This document shows positions 1-7,361 of a stretch of DNA of 64,000 nucleotides, in pieces (positions within the stretch are counted from its first letter, which is position 1; the number at the start of each line of letters is the position of its first letter). The notes beneath the pieces are model-generated. The model did not search any database and was not told where the DNA came from. It worked only from the letters and a program-made list of their open reading frames with translations. Origin of the DNA: Psychroflexus curvus (GTDB taxonomy: Bacteria; Bacteroidota; Bacteroidia; Flavobacteriales; Flavobacteriaceae); assembly GCF_020164585.1 (NCBI RefSeq), contig NZ_JAIQZF010000001.1:310001-374000 (forward strand), in the 5' to 3' direction. Made by a program: the position numbers and the translations under genes.

Positions 1-154
1 GATTTGGTTAGGGTGCAATTCAAAACGTTCGGCTAGTTCCGATAAGCTATACCGCTCTTTTAAAGCTTCAATAGCTACTTTTGTATTGAATTCTGATGTG
101 AACCTGCCGGCCGGAACAGGCGGGTTTTCTTCGTGATTTTCTCATTTTGTCCAT
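1..154 (-). pseudogene. IS3-family OrfA transposase, 5' part, frameshifted
   Basis: Read on the minus strand from the ATG at 154, the sequence begins M-D-K-M-R-K-S-R-R-K. After 22 extra bases it continues in another frame as F-T-S-E-F-N-T-K-V-A-I-E-A-L-K-E, then S-E-L-A-E-R-F-E-L-H-P-N-Q-I up to the window edge. This is the helix-turn-helix N-terminus of IS3-type OrfA, which binds the element ends during transposition. The 22-bp insertion (103-124) is not a multiple of three, so the frame is broken and the protein cannot be made as read. The rest of the element lies outside the window. The upstream IS end probably lies near 186-208, but no inverted-repeat partner is available to prove it. Confidence 0.75.
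103..124. repeat. 22-bp GC-rich imperfect palindrome inserted in the transposase
   Basis: The block starts CCTGCCGG and ends CAGGCGGG. Its arms CCTGCC/GGCGGG pair with one mismatch. It is far richer in GC than anything nearby. Deleting exactly these 22 bases restores a continuous IS3 OrfA reading frame, which is why it is called an insertion. No second copy was seen in this window. It resembles short dispersed GC-rich palindromes of flavobacterial genomes; that link is from memory, not from a search. Confidence 0.6.
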
Positions 155-218
155 AATTTAAAGTTAATAAATTTTCAACTTAACTAATGGTCCGATTTTG
201 TAGAGGTATTATAAAGAT

Positions 219-392
219 ATGATTATGACCATTGGTTTTCATGATGCGATGATTCCAGAAGCCCAAAAACAAGGAGCCATAATCTGGATGAATAAAATCA
301 TTGACTCGATAATAGAGCAGGCTCAAATATGGATTTATGAAAAATGTCAAAAACACGACTTTGATTTTGAAGAACTAAATAATATCAAATAA
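219..392 (+). CDS. short orphan ORF, possible 3' remnant of an interrupted gene
   Basis: A 57-codon frame runs from ATG 219 (a second ATG is at 225) to TAA 390-392. The product begins M-I-M-T-I-G-F-H-D and contains a region with many I, E and Q residues. I do not recognise it. It starts just after the probable end of the IS3 remnant, so it may be the tail of a gene cut by the element rather than a functional small gene. No promoter or ribosome binding site is evident. Codon use is unremarkable. Confidence 0.3.
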   Translation: MIMTIGFHDAMIPEAQKQGAIIWMNKIIDSIIEQAQIWIYEKCQKHDFDFEELNNIK

Positions 393-624
393 AATTAAAA
401 TGACAAGATTCTTTTTTCTTTTATAGGCTTTTAAAGAGAACCTTCTTACGGAATGAATCCAAATAAATAATCAGCTTATGAATTCCAAAATAAATGCAAT
501 TCTATCTTATAAATGAGTTAGATTTCAATCTTTTCTAATTAATTAATTAAGAAGCTATTTTATGTAGCTTTACGACTAAAAAAATGTCGGGAAGATGTCG
601 GGAAAATAGGGGTGTTTAAAAAAG
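393..624. other. non-coding stretch with an 11-bp tandem duplication
   Basis: No supportable gene is seen. The stretch is AT-rich and holds a tandem duplication of ATGTCGGGAAR at 584-594 and 595-605, just before the tRNA terminator. No copy of the tRNA 3' end, which would mark an integration site, was found here. Confidence 0.5.
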
Positions 625-648
625 AACCCCCTGTGTTTACAGGGGGTT
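625..648 (-). terminator. intrinsic terminator of tRNA-Arg
   Basis: A perfect 10-bp stem (AACCCCCTGT / ACAGGGGGTT) with a 4-nt loop is followed on the minus strand by a run of six T. It sits just downstream of the minus-strand tRNA. Confidence 0.85.
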
Positions 649-662
649 AGATTAAATAGGTG

Positions 663-736
663 TGATCGCGACAGGATTCGAACCTGTGACCGTCTGCTTA
701 GAAGGCAGATGCTCTATCCAACTGAGCTACGCGACC
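663..736 (-). tRNA. tRNA-Arg (anticodon TCT)
   Basis: On the minus strand this 74-nt sequence folds as a complete cloverleaf: acceptor GGTCGCG/CGCGATC with one G-U pair, D arm with AGTTGGATA loop, anticodon stem TCTGC/GCAGA around loop CTTCTAA (anticodon TCT, reading AGA), a five-base variable region, and T arm ACAGG-TTCGAAT-CCTGT. The discriminator base is A. The 3' CCA is not encoded. A good promoter (751-780) lies upstream and a terminator (625-648) downstream, so it is a single-gene transcript. Confidence 0.97.
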
Positions 737-750
737 TGTTTTTGCGAGTG

Positions 751-780
751 CAAAGATAGAAATAATCTTCTTTTACGCAA
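751..780 (-). promoter_or_regulatory. Bacteroidota-type promoter for tRNA-Arg
   Basis: On the minus strand a TTG (778-780) is followed after exactly 19 nt by TATCTTTG (751-758), a perfect match to the TAnnTTTG -7 element. The tRNA begins 14 nt downstream. Confidence 0.75.
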
Positions 781-804
781 CTAATACATCTATTTTTATA
801 AAAT

Positions 805-830
805 AAAAAAGCCCCACATAAAGTGAGGCT
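805..830 (-). terminator. intrinsic terminator of the OmpA-like gene
   Basis: An 8-bp stem (AGCCTCAC / GTGGGGCT on the minus strand, one G-U pair) is followed by six T on that strand. It lies 20 bp after the stop codon of the OmpA-family gene. Confidence 0.8.
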
Positions 831-849
831 TTCATATCTGTAAGCTTAA

Positions 850-1692
850 CTACTTAGCCTTTTTCATTCCTTCTTCAATCATTCCGAAGAATTGATCCAG
901 CTTAGGAAGAATTACAATTCTAGTTCTTCTGTTTTTAGCTCTGCCGTTAGCCGTTTCGTTGCTAGCTACAGGGATGTATTCACCTCTTCCAGCTGCAGTC
1001 ATTCGAGTAGGGTCTACATTGTACTCTTCCTGCAAGATTCTTACAACAGAGGTAGCTCTTTTTGTACTTAAATCCCAGTTATCTTCGATGTTGGTTCTTG
1101 AAATAGGATCATCATCTGTATGGCCTTCTACCATAAACTCGAAGTCTTTCTTGTCATTAACCACTTCAGCAACTTTAGCCAGAACTCTTTTAGCTTCATC
1201 AGTTACTTTGTATTTACCGCTTCCAAATAATAATTTATCTGAAATGGACACAAATACAACGCCTTTTTCAACATTGATTTGAATATCCTCGTCATTGATA
1301 TCATTCAATGCTCCTTTCAAGCTTGTCACTAATGCTAAGGTTACACTATCTTTTTTGTTGATGGCATCGTTCATCGTTTTAATTTGAAGATCTTTTTCTT
1401 TCATACTTTCCAATGAACGCTCTAAATTTTCAGCACCTTTTTTGGAAATAGTAACAATATCACTTTGAGTATCTAATATGGCTGCATTAGTACTTTGTAG
1501 CGTTTTAATTTGACCTTCATAAGAAGCTCTTAGTGATTTTTTTTCATCTTCGCAGGCAGAAAGTCTCATTTCAGCTGAATTTAGCTGGTCTTTAGTGTTT
1601 TGGTACTTGTCTTCCATTTCTGAAAATTTCTTGTTAGAAACACAAGACGTCATTAAGATACCTGTAATGGCAATAGCAAATAATTTTTTCAT
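850..1692 (-). CDS. OmpA/MotB-domain lipoprotein
   Basis: The 280-aa product has a lipoprotein signal ending in the lipobox T-S-C at about residue 17, so it should be lipid-anchored in the envelope. Residues 20-115 are rich in E, K and Q and look like a coiled coil. Residues about 135-270 form an OmpA C-terminal domain with the E-G-H-T-D-D motif and the N-W-D-L-S...R helix that binds peptidoglycan (diaminopimelate). It probably ties the outer membrane to the cell wall. It has its own promoter (1716-1747) and terminator, so it is monocistronic although the adjacent glycosyltransferase gene lies upstream on the same strand. The exact physiological role is not known from sequence. Confidence 0.9.
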   Translation of the reverse strand: MKKLFAIAITGILMTSCVSNKKFSEMEDKYQNTKDQLNSAEMRLSACEDEKKSLRASYEGQIKTLQSTNAAILDTQSDIVTISKKGAENLERSLESMKEKDLQIKTMNDAINKKDSVTLALVTSLKGALNDINDEDIQINVEKGVVFVSISDKLLFGSGKYKVTDEAKRVLAKVAEVVNDKKDFEFMVEGHTDDDPISRTNIEDNWDLSTKRATSVVRILQEEYNVDPTRMTAAGRGEYIPVASNETANGRAKNRRTRIVILPKLDQFFGMIEEGMKKAK

Positions 1693-1715
1693 GTTTTTTA
1701 TTAATTTTAGTTATA

Positions 1716-1747
1716 CAAATTTAAATTCTATTCGTTTAAAAAGTCAA
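1716..1747 (-). promoter_or_regulatory. promoter for the OmpA-like gene
   Basis: On the minus strand TTG (1745-1747), a 21-nt spacer and TAAATTTG (1716-1723) fit the flavobacterial promoter consensus. The start codon is 24 bp downstream. Confidence 0.6.
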
Positions 1748-1757
1748 GGCTTAACAA

Positions 1758-2762
1758 TTATTTATTGTCAGGTTTCAATTGGCTAAACCTATATATCTTA
1801 CGTGCAAATCTATACCAAACTATGCTACCCACATAAAATCTTTGATTCTTTTTTTCTAATTGATTTCTTTTTTTTAGCAGTTCAGGAATCAGACCATAAA
1901 AACTGATATGGGCTTTGAAAACGGCAATAAAGTGAAAGAATTGCCCTTGGATCAAAAACCGTATTGCAGCTAAACCATCCAAAACCATTCTAATAAAAAT
2001 TACCGGGATTGGATTTTTTTGTGAATTTTTTAAAAGGCTACTTAAAGAGTTTCGGAAATTTAAAAATGTTTTTCTGGGGCTTGAACTTGATAAGGTTCCG
2101 CCGCCCTGATGATAAACTTCACTTTGGGAAGCATACCAAATCGAATAGCCTGAATTTTTAAGCCTCCAGCACAAATCAATCTCCTCCTGATGTGCAAAAA
2201 AGCTTTCATCGAATCCTTGAGCTTCTCTAAAACAGTCTTTCCGAATGGCGAAACAAGCACCACTGGCCCAAAAAATCTCAAGATCTGTATCGTATTGTCC
2301 TTTATCTTCTTCTATGTGATCAAAAATACGACCTCTGCAAAAAGGATAACCTAAAGCATCAATGAATCCACCGGCGGCTCCTGCATAATCAAACTTTCCA
2401 GGATGCTGAATAGATTTTATTTTAGGTTGAATGGCTGCTATGTTACCAGAGGTTTCAAATATAGAAAGCAGTCCTGTAAGCCATCCATGAGTGACCTCTA
2501 CATCATTATTCAGGAGGATATAAATATCTTCCTCTACATACTTAAGGGCTTCATTATACCCGCCAGCAAAACCCAAGTTAGATTCATTTTTCAAAATGAC
2601 TACCTCGGGAAATTTCTGAGTTAATAACTCCAGGGAACCGTCCGTAGAGGCATTATCTGCTACATAAATTTTGGCATTTTCAGAATGGGTCACAACAGAT
2701 GCAAGGTACCGCTCTAGCAGTTTCTTACCGTTCCAGTTCAAAATAACAATTGCTACGTTCAT
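1758..2762 (-). CDS. glycosyltransferase family 2, WbbL/rhamnosyltransferase-like
   Basis: The 334-aa protein has a GT-A fold N-terminus: V-I-L-N-W-N-G at 6-12, D-N-A-S-T-D-G at 36-42, and the nucleotide-sugar/metal motif N-N-D at 85-87. These features match GT2 enzymes that add sugars to polysaccharides from nucleotide-sugar donors. The C-terminal third is hydrophobic and basic and may attach to the membrane. The donor and acceptor cannot be told from sequence. The gene follows the HsdR_N-like gene after a 4-bp gap, so the two are probably co-transcribed. This local order with holA looks conserved in flavobacteria (recollection, not search). Confidence 0.85.
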   Translation of the reverse strand: MNVAIVILNWNGKKLLERYLASVVTHSENAKIYVADNASTDGSLELLTQKFPEVVILKNESNLGFAGGYNEALKYVEEDIYILLNNDVEVTHGWLTGLLSIFETSGNIAAIQPKIKSIQHPGKFDYAGAAGGFIDALGYPFCRGRIFDHIEEDKGQYDTDLEIFWASGACFAIRKDCFREAQGFDESFFAHQEEIDLCWRLKNSGYSIWYASQSEVYHQGGGTLSSSSPRKTFLNFRNSLSSLLKNSQKNPIPVIFIRMVLDGLAAIRFLIQGQFFHFIAVFKAHISFYGLIPELLKKRNQLEKKNQRFYVGSIVWYRFARKIYRFSQLKPDNK

Positions 2763-2766
2763 ACAG

Positions 2767-3207
2767 TTAATGTGAGGGCAAAGTTTCTAAGAAAACATAA
2801 GTTTCCTTTTTATAATCCATCTGGCAAAAATAATGCTTCAATCCGTTTGTGATCATCAAATACTCTGCTTTTAAAACCATGTTGTATCTGGCGATCTGAT
2901 CGAAAGTTTCTTGATTTATGTCTATATGAGGGGCTTTGCATTCAACGACGAGTTCAATAGCGCCATCAGGTTTAAAGCCAACGATATCATAACGTTTGGA
3001 AATACCATTCAAGTGAATTTGTCGCTCTTCATTTAAAAGTGAAACTGAGTAGTTTTTTTCTGAAATTAAATACTTTACGCAGTGCTGTCTTACCCATTCT
3101 TCAGGAGTTAAGACAAAATATTTTTTCCTCAAAATAGAAAATATAGCAGGCTTATTTTCTTTACTTTTGAGCTTGAATGAATATTCTGGAAAATTCAATT
3201 TTAGCAT
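2767..3207 (-). CDS. stand-alone type I restriction R-subunit N-terminal domain protein (HSDR_N_2-like)
   Basis: The 146-aa product matches the PD-(D/E)XK-type domain found at the N-terminus of HsdR. It has a W-V-R-Q segment near residue 38, then Y-D-I-V (about 74) and V-E-C-K-A-P (about 88-93), giving the D...ExK nuclease core, and I-A-R-Y-N near 105. No motor or specificity domain is present, and no hsdM or hsdS lies nearby, so it is not a restriction system. It is divergent from holA, with 43 bp between starts, and precedes a GT2 gene. Function is unknown; a nuclease or nucleic-acid-binding role is inference from fold. Confidence 0.75.
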   Translation of the reverse strand: MLKLNFPEYSFKLKSKENKPAIFSILRKKYFVLTPEEWVRQHCVKYLISEKNYSVSLLNEERQIHLNGISKRYDIVGFKPDGAIELVVECKAPHIDINQETFDQIARYNMVLKAEYLMITNGLKHYFCQMDYKKETYVFLETLPSH

Positions 3208-3250
3208 AAGTCAAAGAAACAAAATTGAATCAAATTGAAGCTTACCTTAT

Positions 3251-4258
3251 ATGAAGGATTTTAAATCTATACTCGCAGACCTCGATCAAGGCAAATTTTC
3301 ACCTATCTATTTTTTAGTAGGGGAGAAAGAGACTTTTTTTGTAGATCTTATAGCCAACAAAATTGAGCAGACAGTGCTTTCTGAGGAGGAGAAAGCCTTC
3401 AATCAAAGCATTCTTTATGGTAAGGATGTCAGTATAGAGGATGTGATTGGTCAGGCTAAACAATATCCAATGATGGCAGAGCATAGAGTCGTTATTGTAA
3501 GAGAAGCTCAGGAGCTGATGAAAACAATCGAAAGTTTGTCCTCTTATGTGGAACAGCCTCAGCAGAGCACTATCCTGGTGTTTTGTGTCAAGTACAAAAA
3601 AATGGATGGTCGGTTGAAAGTGACTAAGCTTTTAAAGAAAGATGCCATTTATTTCGAAACCAAACCCCTTTACGATAATCAGGTTCCGCAGTGGATTTCC
3701 GAAACCTTATCGGCTTCAGGCTATTCTATAGCGCCAAAAGCTTCAGAGATGCTTGTCGAATTCCTGGGTAATAATTTATCTCTTATTTATAAAGAGCTGG
3801 AGAAACTTCAATATGTTATACCCAGGTCTACGAAAATCACTCCAGAACTCATCGAAGAAAATATTGGGATAAGCAAAGATTTCAATAGTTTCGAGTTGAA
3901 TAAAGCGATCGGTATTAAGGACGAAGTGAAAGCTCAGCAGATTGTTTCGTATTTTGCTCAAAATCCAAAACACCATCCTTTACCATTAACGATAGCAACA
4001 CTCAATTCATTTTTTAATAAATTATTGAGATACCACGCTTTGAAAGATAAATCACAATATTCAGCGAGCAAGGCTTTAGGTGTCAGTCCCTATTTTGTGA
4101 AGGATTACAGCTTTGCAGCACAAAAATATTCCATGAAAAAATCCAGCCAGGCCATTGCCCTGATCAGAGAAGTCGATATGAAAAGCAAAGGAGTGAAAGC
4201 CAATCAAATTTCTAGTGGAGATTTGCTGAAGGAATTATTGGTAAAATTGATGCGCTAG
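3251..4258 (+). CDS. holA: DNA polymerase III subunit delta
   Basis: The 335-aa protein has the usual length and pattern of HolA, the clamp-loader subunit that opens the beta sliding clamp. The N-terminal part contains I-Y-F-L-V-G-E-K-E near residues 19-27, the region that corresponds to a degenerate P-loop, followed by the P-M-M-A-E-H-R-V-V-I-V segment typical of the family near 78-88. The helical C-terminal collar domain covers about 215-335. Start ATG 3251 fits the family. It is transcribed divergently from the HSDR_N-like gene and its stop codon overlaps that of the small gene on the other strand (shared CTAG). Confidence 0.93.
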   Translation: MKDFKSILADLDQGKFSPIYFLVGEKETFFVDLIANKIEQTVLSEEEKAFNQSILYGKDVSIEDVIGQAKQYPMMAEHRVVIVREAQELMKTIESLSSYVEQPQQSTILVFCVKYKKMDGRLKVTKLLKKDAIYFETKPLYDNQVPQWISETLSASGYSIAPKASEMLVEFLGNNLSLIYKELEKLQYVIPRSTKITPELIEENIGISKDFNSFELNKAIGIKDEVKAQQIVSYFAQNPKHHPLPLTIATLNSFFNKLLRYHALKDKSQYSASKALGVSPYFVKDYSFAAQKYSMKKSSQAIALIREVDMKSKGVKANQISSGDLLKELLVKLMR

Positions 4259-4431
4259 TTATTTTCAGCTTTTAACCGATCGATTTTCTTAGCAACATCA
4301 TCTGCTTCCTTTAGTTTGGCATCAGATTTCTGTCTGTTACTTTTGGACAGATCAAAAGATTCTTTTTGAAGTTTTTTATATTCTTCCTGAAGTTTTTCTA
4401 ATTCTGTTTTCTTTTTAAATAATCCGAACAT
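4255..4431 (-). CDS. small coiled-coil protein of the Lacal_2735 type
   Basis: The 58-aa product starts M-F-G-L-F-K-K-K and continues as a charged helix with heptad-like leucines and S-N-R-Q-K-S-D in the middle. I chose the ATG at 4431 because the family begins M-F-G-L-F-K-K; an upstream in-frame ATG at 4458 would add nine unconserved residues. Such small proteins are widespread in flavobacteria and have no known role. It is tail-to-tail with holA, the stop codons overlapping in the four bases CTAG. Confidence 0.7.
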   Translation of the reverse strand: MFGLFKKKTELEKLQEEYKKLQKESFDLSKSNRQKSDAKLKEADDVAKKIDRLKAENN

Positions 4432-4516
4432 AGCTTTTTTTTCAAAGTTAAATTTCAAAACTGATTCATGTTGTATTCTATATAGAATTAACGAAAGATT
4501 ATTGAGATTTAAGGTT

Positions 4517-6400
4517 TTATCTGATCAATGAGATATTTCCAGTATACACTTTATCATTTAATTTGATCTGGTACCAATAATCGTCGGAGGGCAAATTTTT
4601 ACCATTGTAAGTGCCGTCCCATTCAAATGGTGCCTTGTTTCCCCGGATTAGAACTTTACCATACCTGTCGAAAATAAGGATTTTGAATGTATCAAAATGA
4701 GCATCCCCTCCAATCTTGAAGGTATCGTTTTGGAAGTCAGCATTAGGTGTGAAAAATTTGGGGACATCTATATAGAGGAACTCCTCTGTCACTACCCCGC
4801 AGCCATTATTTTCACGAACATAAACAGTGTATAAACCACCCTCTAAGTTATTAAATACGGGTTCGCTTTGAAAACTAAATCCATCTATAGAATAGCTAAA
4901 ATCACCCTCGAAAGTGGTTTTGATAACCAATGCGTTATCAGTTTTAGAGATATTTGCGATTATAGGGGATGGAATAGTCTCAATTCTAAATTCCTTGGAA
5001 ACAACACAATTGTCTCCAGTAGTTAATTCAAGGGTATAAACTCCTGCACTGTCAACCACAATCGAACGACTAATCTCTCCAGTACTCCATAAATAATCTA
5101 CATGACTATAATCCTCACTCAGGCTTATACTTTCTCCTTCACAAATTTCTAGAGTTTCATCGAAAAGTTCCGGAGTTTCATAAACAGCGTATTCTATAGC
5201 CACACGATCGGGATTGGTACAGTTTCCCTCTACCGTTGTGGCTTCAGCATAAAAAGTGCCATTATTTTCAGGCTCATAGTCAAACGTATCTTCTGCTAAT
5301 AGATTGCCACCATTTTCGCTGTCGTACCAATCCACTCTAATAGAGGAGTCAGCTTCCACGGCAACTTCCCGCACTACACCATCACAAATAAAAACTTCTC
5401 CGAGACTGACAGGGTCAATAAAATCAATTTTTTCAACCTCAAAAGTTGTGGAAATACTATTGCAGGAGGTGTTATTGATATTCATTGGGTCTTCAGCAAC
5501 CAGTGAGCGAAAAAATTGAGTCTCATTCACTTCTGAAATGATTAACTGGTTATCGGTCTCGCCAGGTATACTGGTCCAGTTTTCACCGTCAGCACTGCTT
5601 TGCCATTGATAGCTGTGGGTGTCGTACACGCTGAAATCGGGGTTGGCCTCTAAAGTCAACTTATTCACAGTCTCCCCTTCACAAATCTGAAGACTAGTAA
5701 CACCGTTTTCGTTTACGATTTCGGTAAAATCACCACAGGATTTAAAAACAATATCATCAATAGCTAAGTCATTTCCACAACCACCTATACCATTATTAAT
5801 CATTTTCAAAATCACAGAGTTCTGTCCAGGTGGGGTCGTGAAAGTTAAAGCAAACTGCTCCCATACTGGAGAATTAGTCCCGTAAATATCTCCTGTATTG
5901 CCTTCAGCTAGAATGTTAGTATCAGTTTCATCCCAAATCTGAAATTTAACATTGACAGGAATTTCTATTCCAGAACATACACCGTTACCTGTATCATAAA
6001 CATTCATCAAAAAAGCTGAAAACTCGTAGGAGTTATTGATACAGAGTCCATTAATCGGAATTTGATAAAATAAACCTGATTCAGAACTAGGGTCATCACT
6101 AGCATTTACAATGAGCGCTTTTCCATTTGCGTTCCCTGTATGATCTGAGGCGTTATGAAAGCTACCAAGTTGCATTAAATTATTAGAAATGGTATACTGT
6201 CCATCCTGTGGAGCTTGATTCACAAATTCGTAAGTAGTAACCTCTGAAGTAAGTGCTGGCCCATTTTCTGTCCCCTGACCAAAATCTTCTTCAAAAATGG
6301 GATCACCAGAATTTCCCTGGCAAAAGCCTAAGCCAGACTGTGCTTGTAAACTTAAACTTGCTAAAATGAATACTACTCCTGTTATTAATTTTTTATTCAA
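4517..6400 (-). CDS. large secreted protein with T9SS type B (gliding-motility type) C-terminal sorting domain
   Basis: The 627-aa product has an N-terminal signal peptide (ends near A-Q-A/Q-S around residue 21). The middle has adhesin-like Ig-type segments with paired cysteines and W-Q-S-S-A-D-G. The last about 85 residues have the hallmark of the CHU_C/type B sorting domain: F-F-T-P-N-A-D, then I-F-D-R-Y-G-K, W-D-G-T-Y-N-G-K and final S-L-I-R. It should be exported by Sec, carried across the outer membrane by the type IX system and placed on the surface or released. The residues 30-220 resemble a carbohydrate-binding jelly roll, but this is uncertain. It stands alone between convergent and co-directional neighbours. 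Confidence 0.88.
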   Translation of the reverse strand: MNKKLITGVVFILASLSLQAQSGLGFCQGNSGDPIFEEDFGQGTENGPALTSEVTTYEFVNQAPQDGQYTISNNLMQLGSFHNASDHTGNANGKALIVNASDDPSSESGLFYQIPINGLCINNSYEFSAFLMNVYDTGNGVCSGIEIPVNVKFQIWDETDTNILAEGNTGDIYGTNSPVWEQFALTFTTPPGQNSVILKMINNGIGGCGNDLAIDDIVFKSCGDFTEIVNENGVTSLQICEGETVNKLTLEANPDFSVYDTHSYQWQSSADGENWTSIPGETDNQLIISEVNETQFFRSLVAEDPMNINNTSCNSISTTFEVEKIDFIDPVSLGEVFICDGVVREVAVEADSSIRVDWYDSENGGNLLAEDTFDYEPENNGTFYAEATTVEGNCTNPDRVAIEYAVYETPELFDETLEICEGESISLSEDYSHVDYLWSTGEISRSIVVDSAGVYTLELTTGDNCVVSKEFRIETIPSPIIANISKTDNALVIKTTFEGDFSYSIDGFSFQSEPVFNNLEGGLYTVYVRENNGCGVVTEEFLYIDVPKFFTPNADFQNDTFKIGGDAHFDTFKILIFDRYGKVLIRGNKAPFEWDGTYNGKNLPSDDYWYQIKLNDKVYTGNISLIR

Positions 6401-6452
6401 AATGACATCGATAAATTAAGTCTGTAAAAATACGATTACTGAAAATAAGAAA

Positions 6453-6477
6453 GACCTATTCTTTTTACGAATAGGTC
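6453..6477 (-). terminator. hairpin terminator after fabI
   Basis: A perfect 9-bp stem (GACCTATTC / GAATAGGTC) with a 7-nt loop lies 45 bp after the fabI stop. The T-run on the minus strand is weak (TCTTTCTTATTTT). Confidence 0.55.
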
Positions 6478-6522
6478 CTAAAACTAATATACTCTAAAGG
6501 GTGAAGGCTTTTGATTTTACGA

Positions 6523-7347
6523 TTACCCCATAATATTATACCCCCCGTCCACATGTCTTATTTCACCGGTGATTCTTCCGTAAGGTCTTAACAGGTGTAA
6601 GACTTCGTGAGCTAAATCTTCAGGCAGGGCATTGCCTAGCGGACTTTTACGATGCGCGTGTTCCACATCTTTCTGATTAAGCGTAGCATTTCCGGCTTTA
6701 CTTCCCATATAGGGAGAAAAACGTATACAATTCACCCGCGTTCCATTTTTTCTACCCATTTCATCGGCAAGTTCAACGGTTATGCGTTCCAGAGCAGCTT
6801 TAGCGATGCTGATGTTTCTGTAAGGGTGAAAAGTAACTTTGGAAGCCGCAATATAGCTTATGGAACAAATAGAAGCATCGGCGTTTAAAAGGTTGTTTTT
6901 GAAAAGATGACTCGTCAGACTGATCAAAGAAAACGCAGAGACTTCCATGGTATCGCAAAATTCTTTAAAAGTCACATCCAATAAAGGCTTCACAACTTTG
7001 TTCCGTATGGTTTTATCCATGGCAATCGCATGTAAAAAACCATCGACTTTTATTTTTTTTGCTTTCAGTTGCTCGCAAAAATCTTCAATGCTGTCATCCA
7101 CAGATACATCCAGTATTTCTGTTGGGGTGTCTTTACCCAATTCCTGATGAACACTGTCCTGGAAGTCTTTAAAATTTTGATTTAGAAAAGACTTGGCTTT
7201 GTCTGATAAGTCTTCGTGAAACTTACTTACGCCGAGTCCTGTACAAATGACCTGGCCACCGTTTTCTTTAATTTTTTTGGCCACATACATGGCCAGCGAA
7301 TGCTCATCTGCAATTCCTGTGATGAGATATGTTTTTCCTTTAAGCAT
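6523..7347 (-). CDS. fabI: enoyl-[acyl-carrier-protein] reductase (NADH)
   Basis: The 274-aa protein is a FabI-type short-chain reductase, which reduces trans-2-enoyl-ACP in the last step of each fatty-acid elongation cycle. The N-terminal G-I-A-D-E-H-S cofactor motif is at about 11-17, replacing the GxxxGxG of other SDRs as expected for FabI. The Y-x6-K catalytic pair is seen as Y-R-N-I-S-I-A-K near residue 180. The G-Y-N-I-M-G end is typical. It follows the fabH-like gene after 14 bp, so the two form an operon. Confidence 0.85.
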   Translation of the reverse strand: MLKGKTYLITGIADEHSLAMYVAKKIKENGGQVICTGLGVSKFHEDLSDKAKSFLNQNFKDFQDSVHQELGKDTPTEILDVSVDDSIEDFCEQLKAKKIKVDGFLHAIAMDKTIRNKVVKPLLDVTFKEFCDTMEVSAFSLISLTSHLFKNNLLNADASICSISYIAASKVTFHPYRNISIAKAALERITVELADEMGRKNGTRVNCIRFSPYMGSKAGNATLNQKDVEHAHRKSPLGNALPEDLAHEVLHLLRPYGRITGEIRHVDGGYNIMG

Positions 7348-7361
7348 GTCTTAAATTTTGA

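Noticed and set aside
393-660. Integration site repeat (attL/attR) of the tRNA-Arg 3' end
   Set aside because: No copy of the T arm or acceptor sequence was found on the 3' side within the window.
959-1282. 107-codon frame on the plus strand
   Set aside because: It is antisense to the well-supported OmpA-like gene and has no recognisable features.
2767-3207. Type I restriction system
   Set aside because: Only the HsdR N-terminal domain is present; no motor domain, hsdM or hsdS is in the window.
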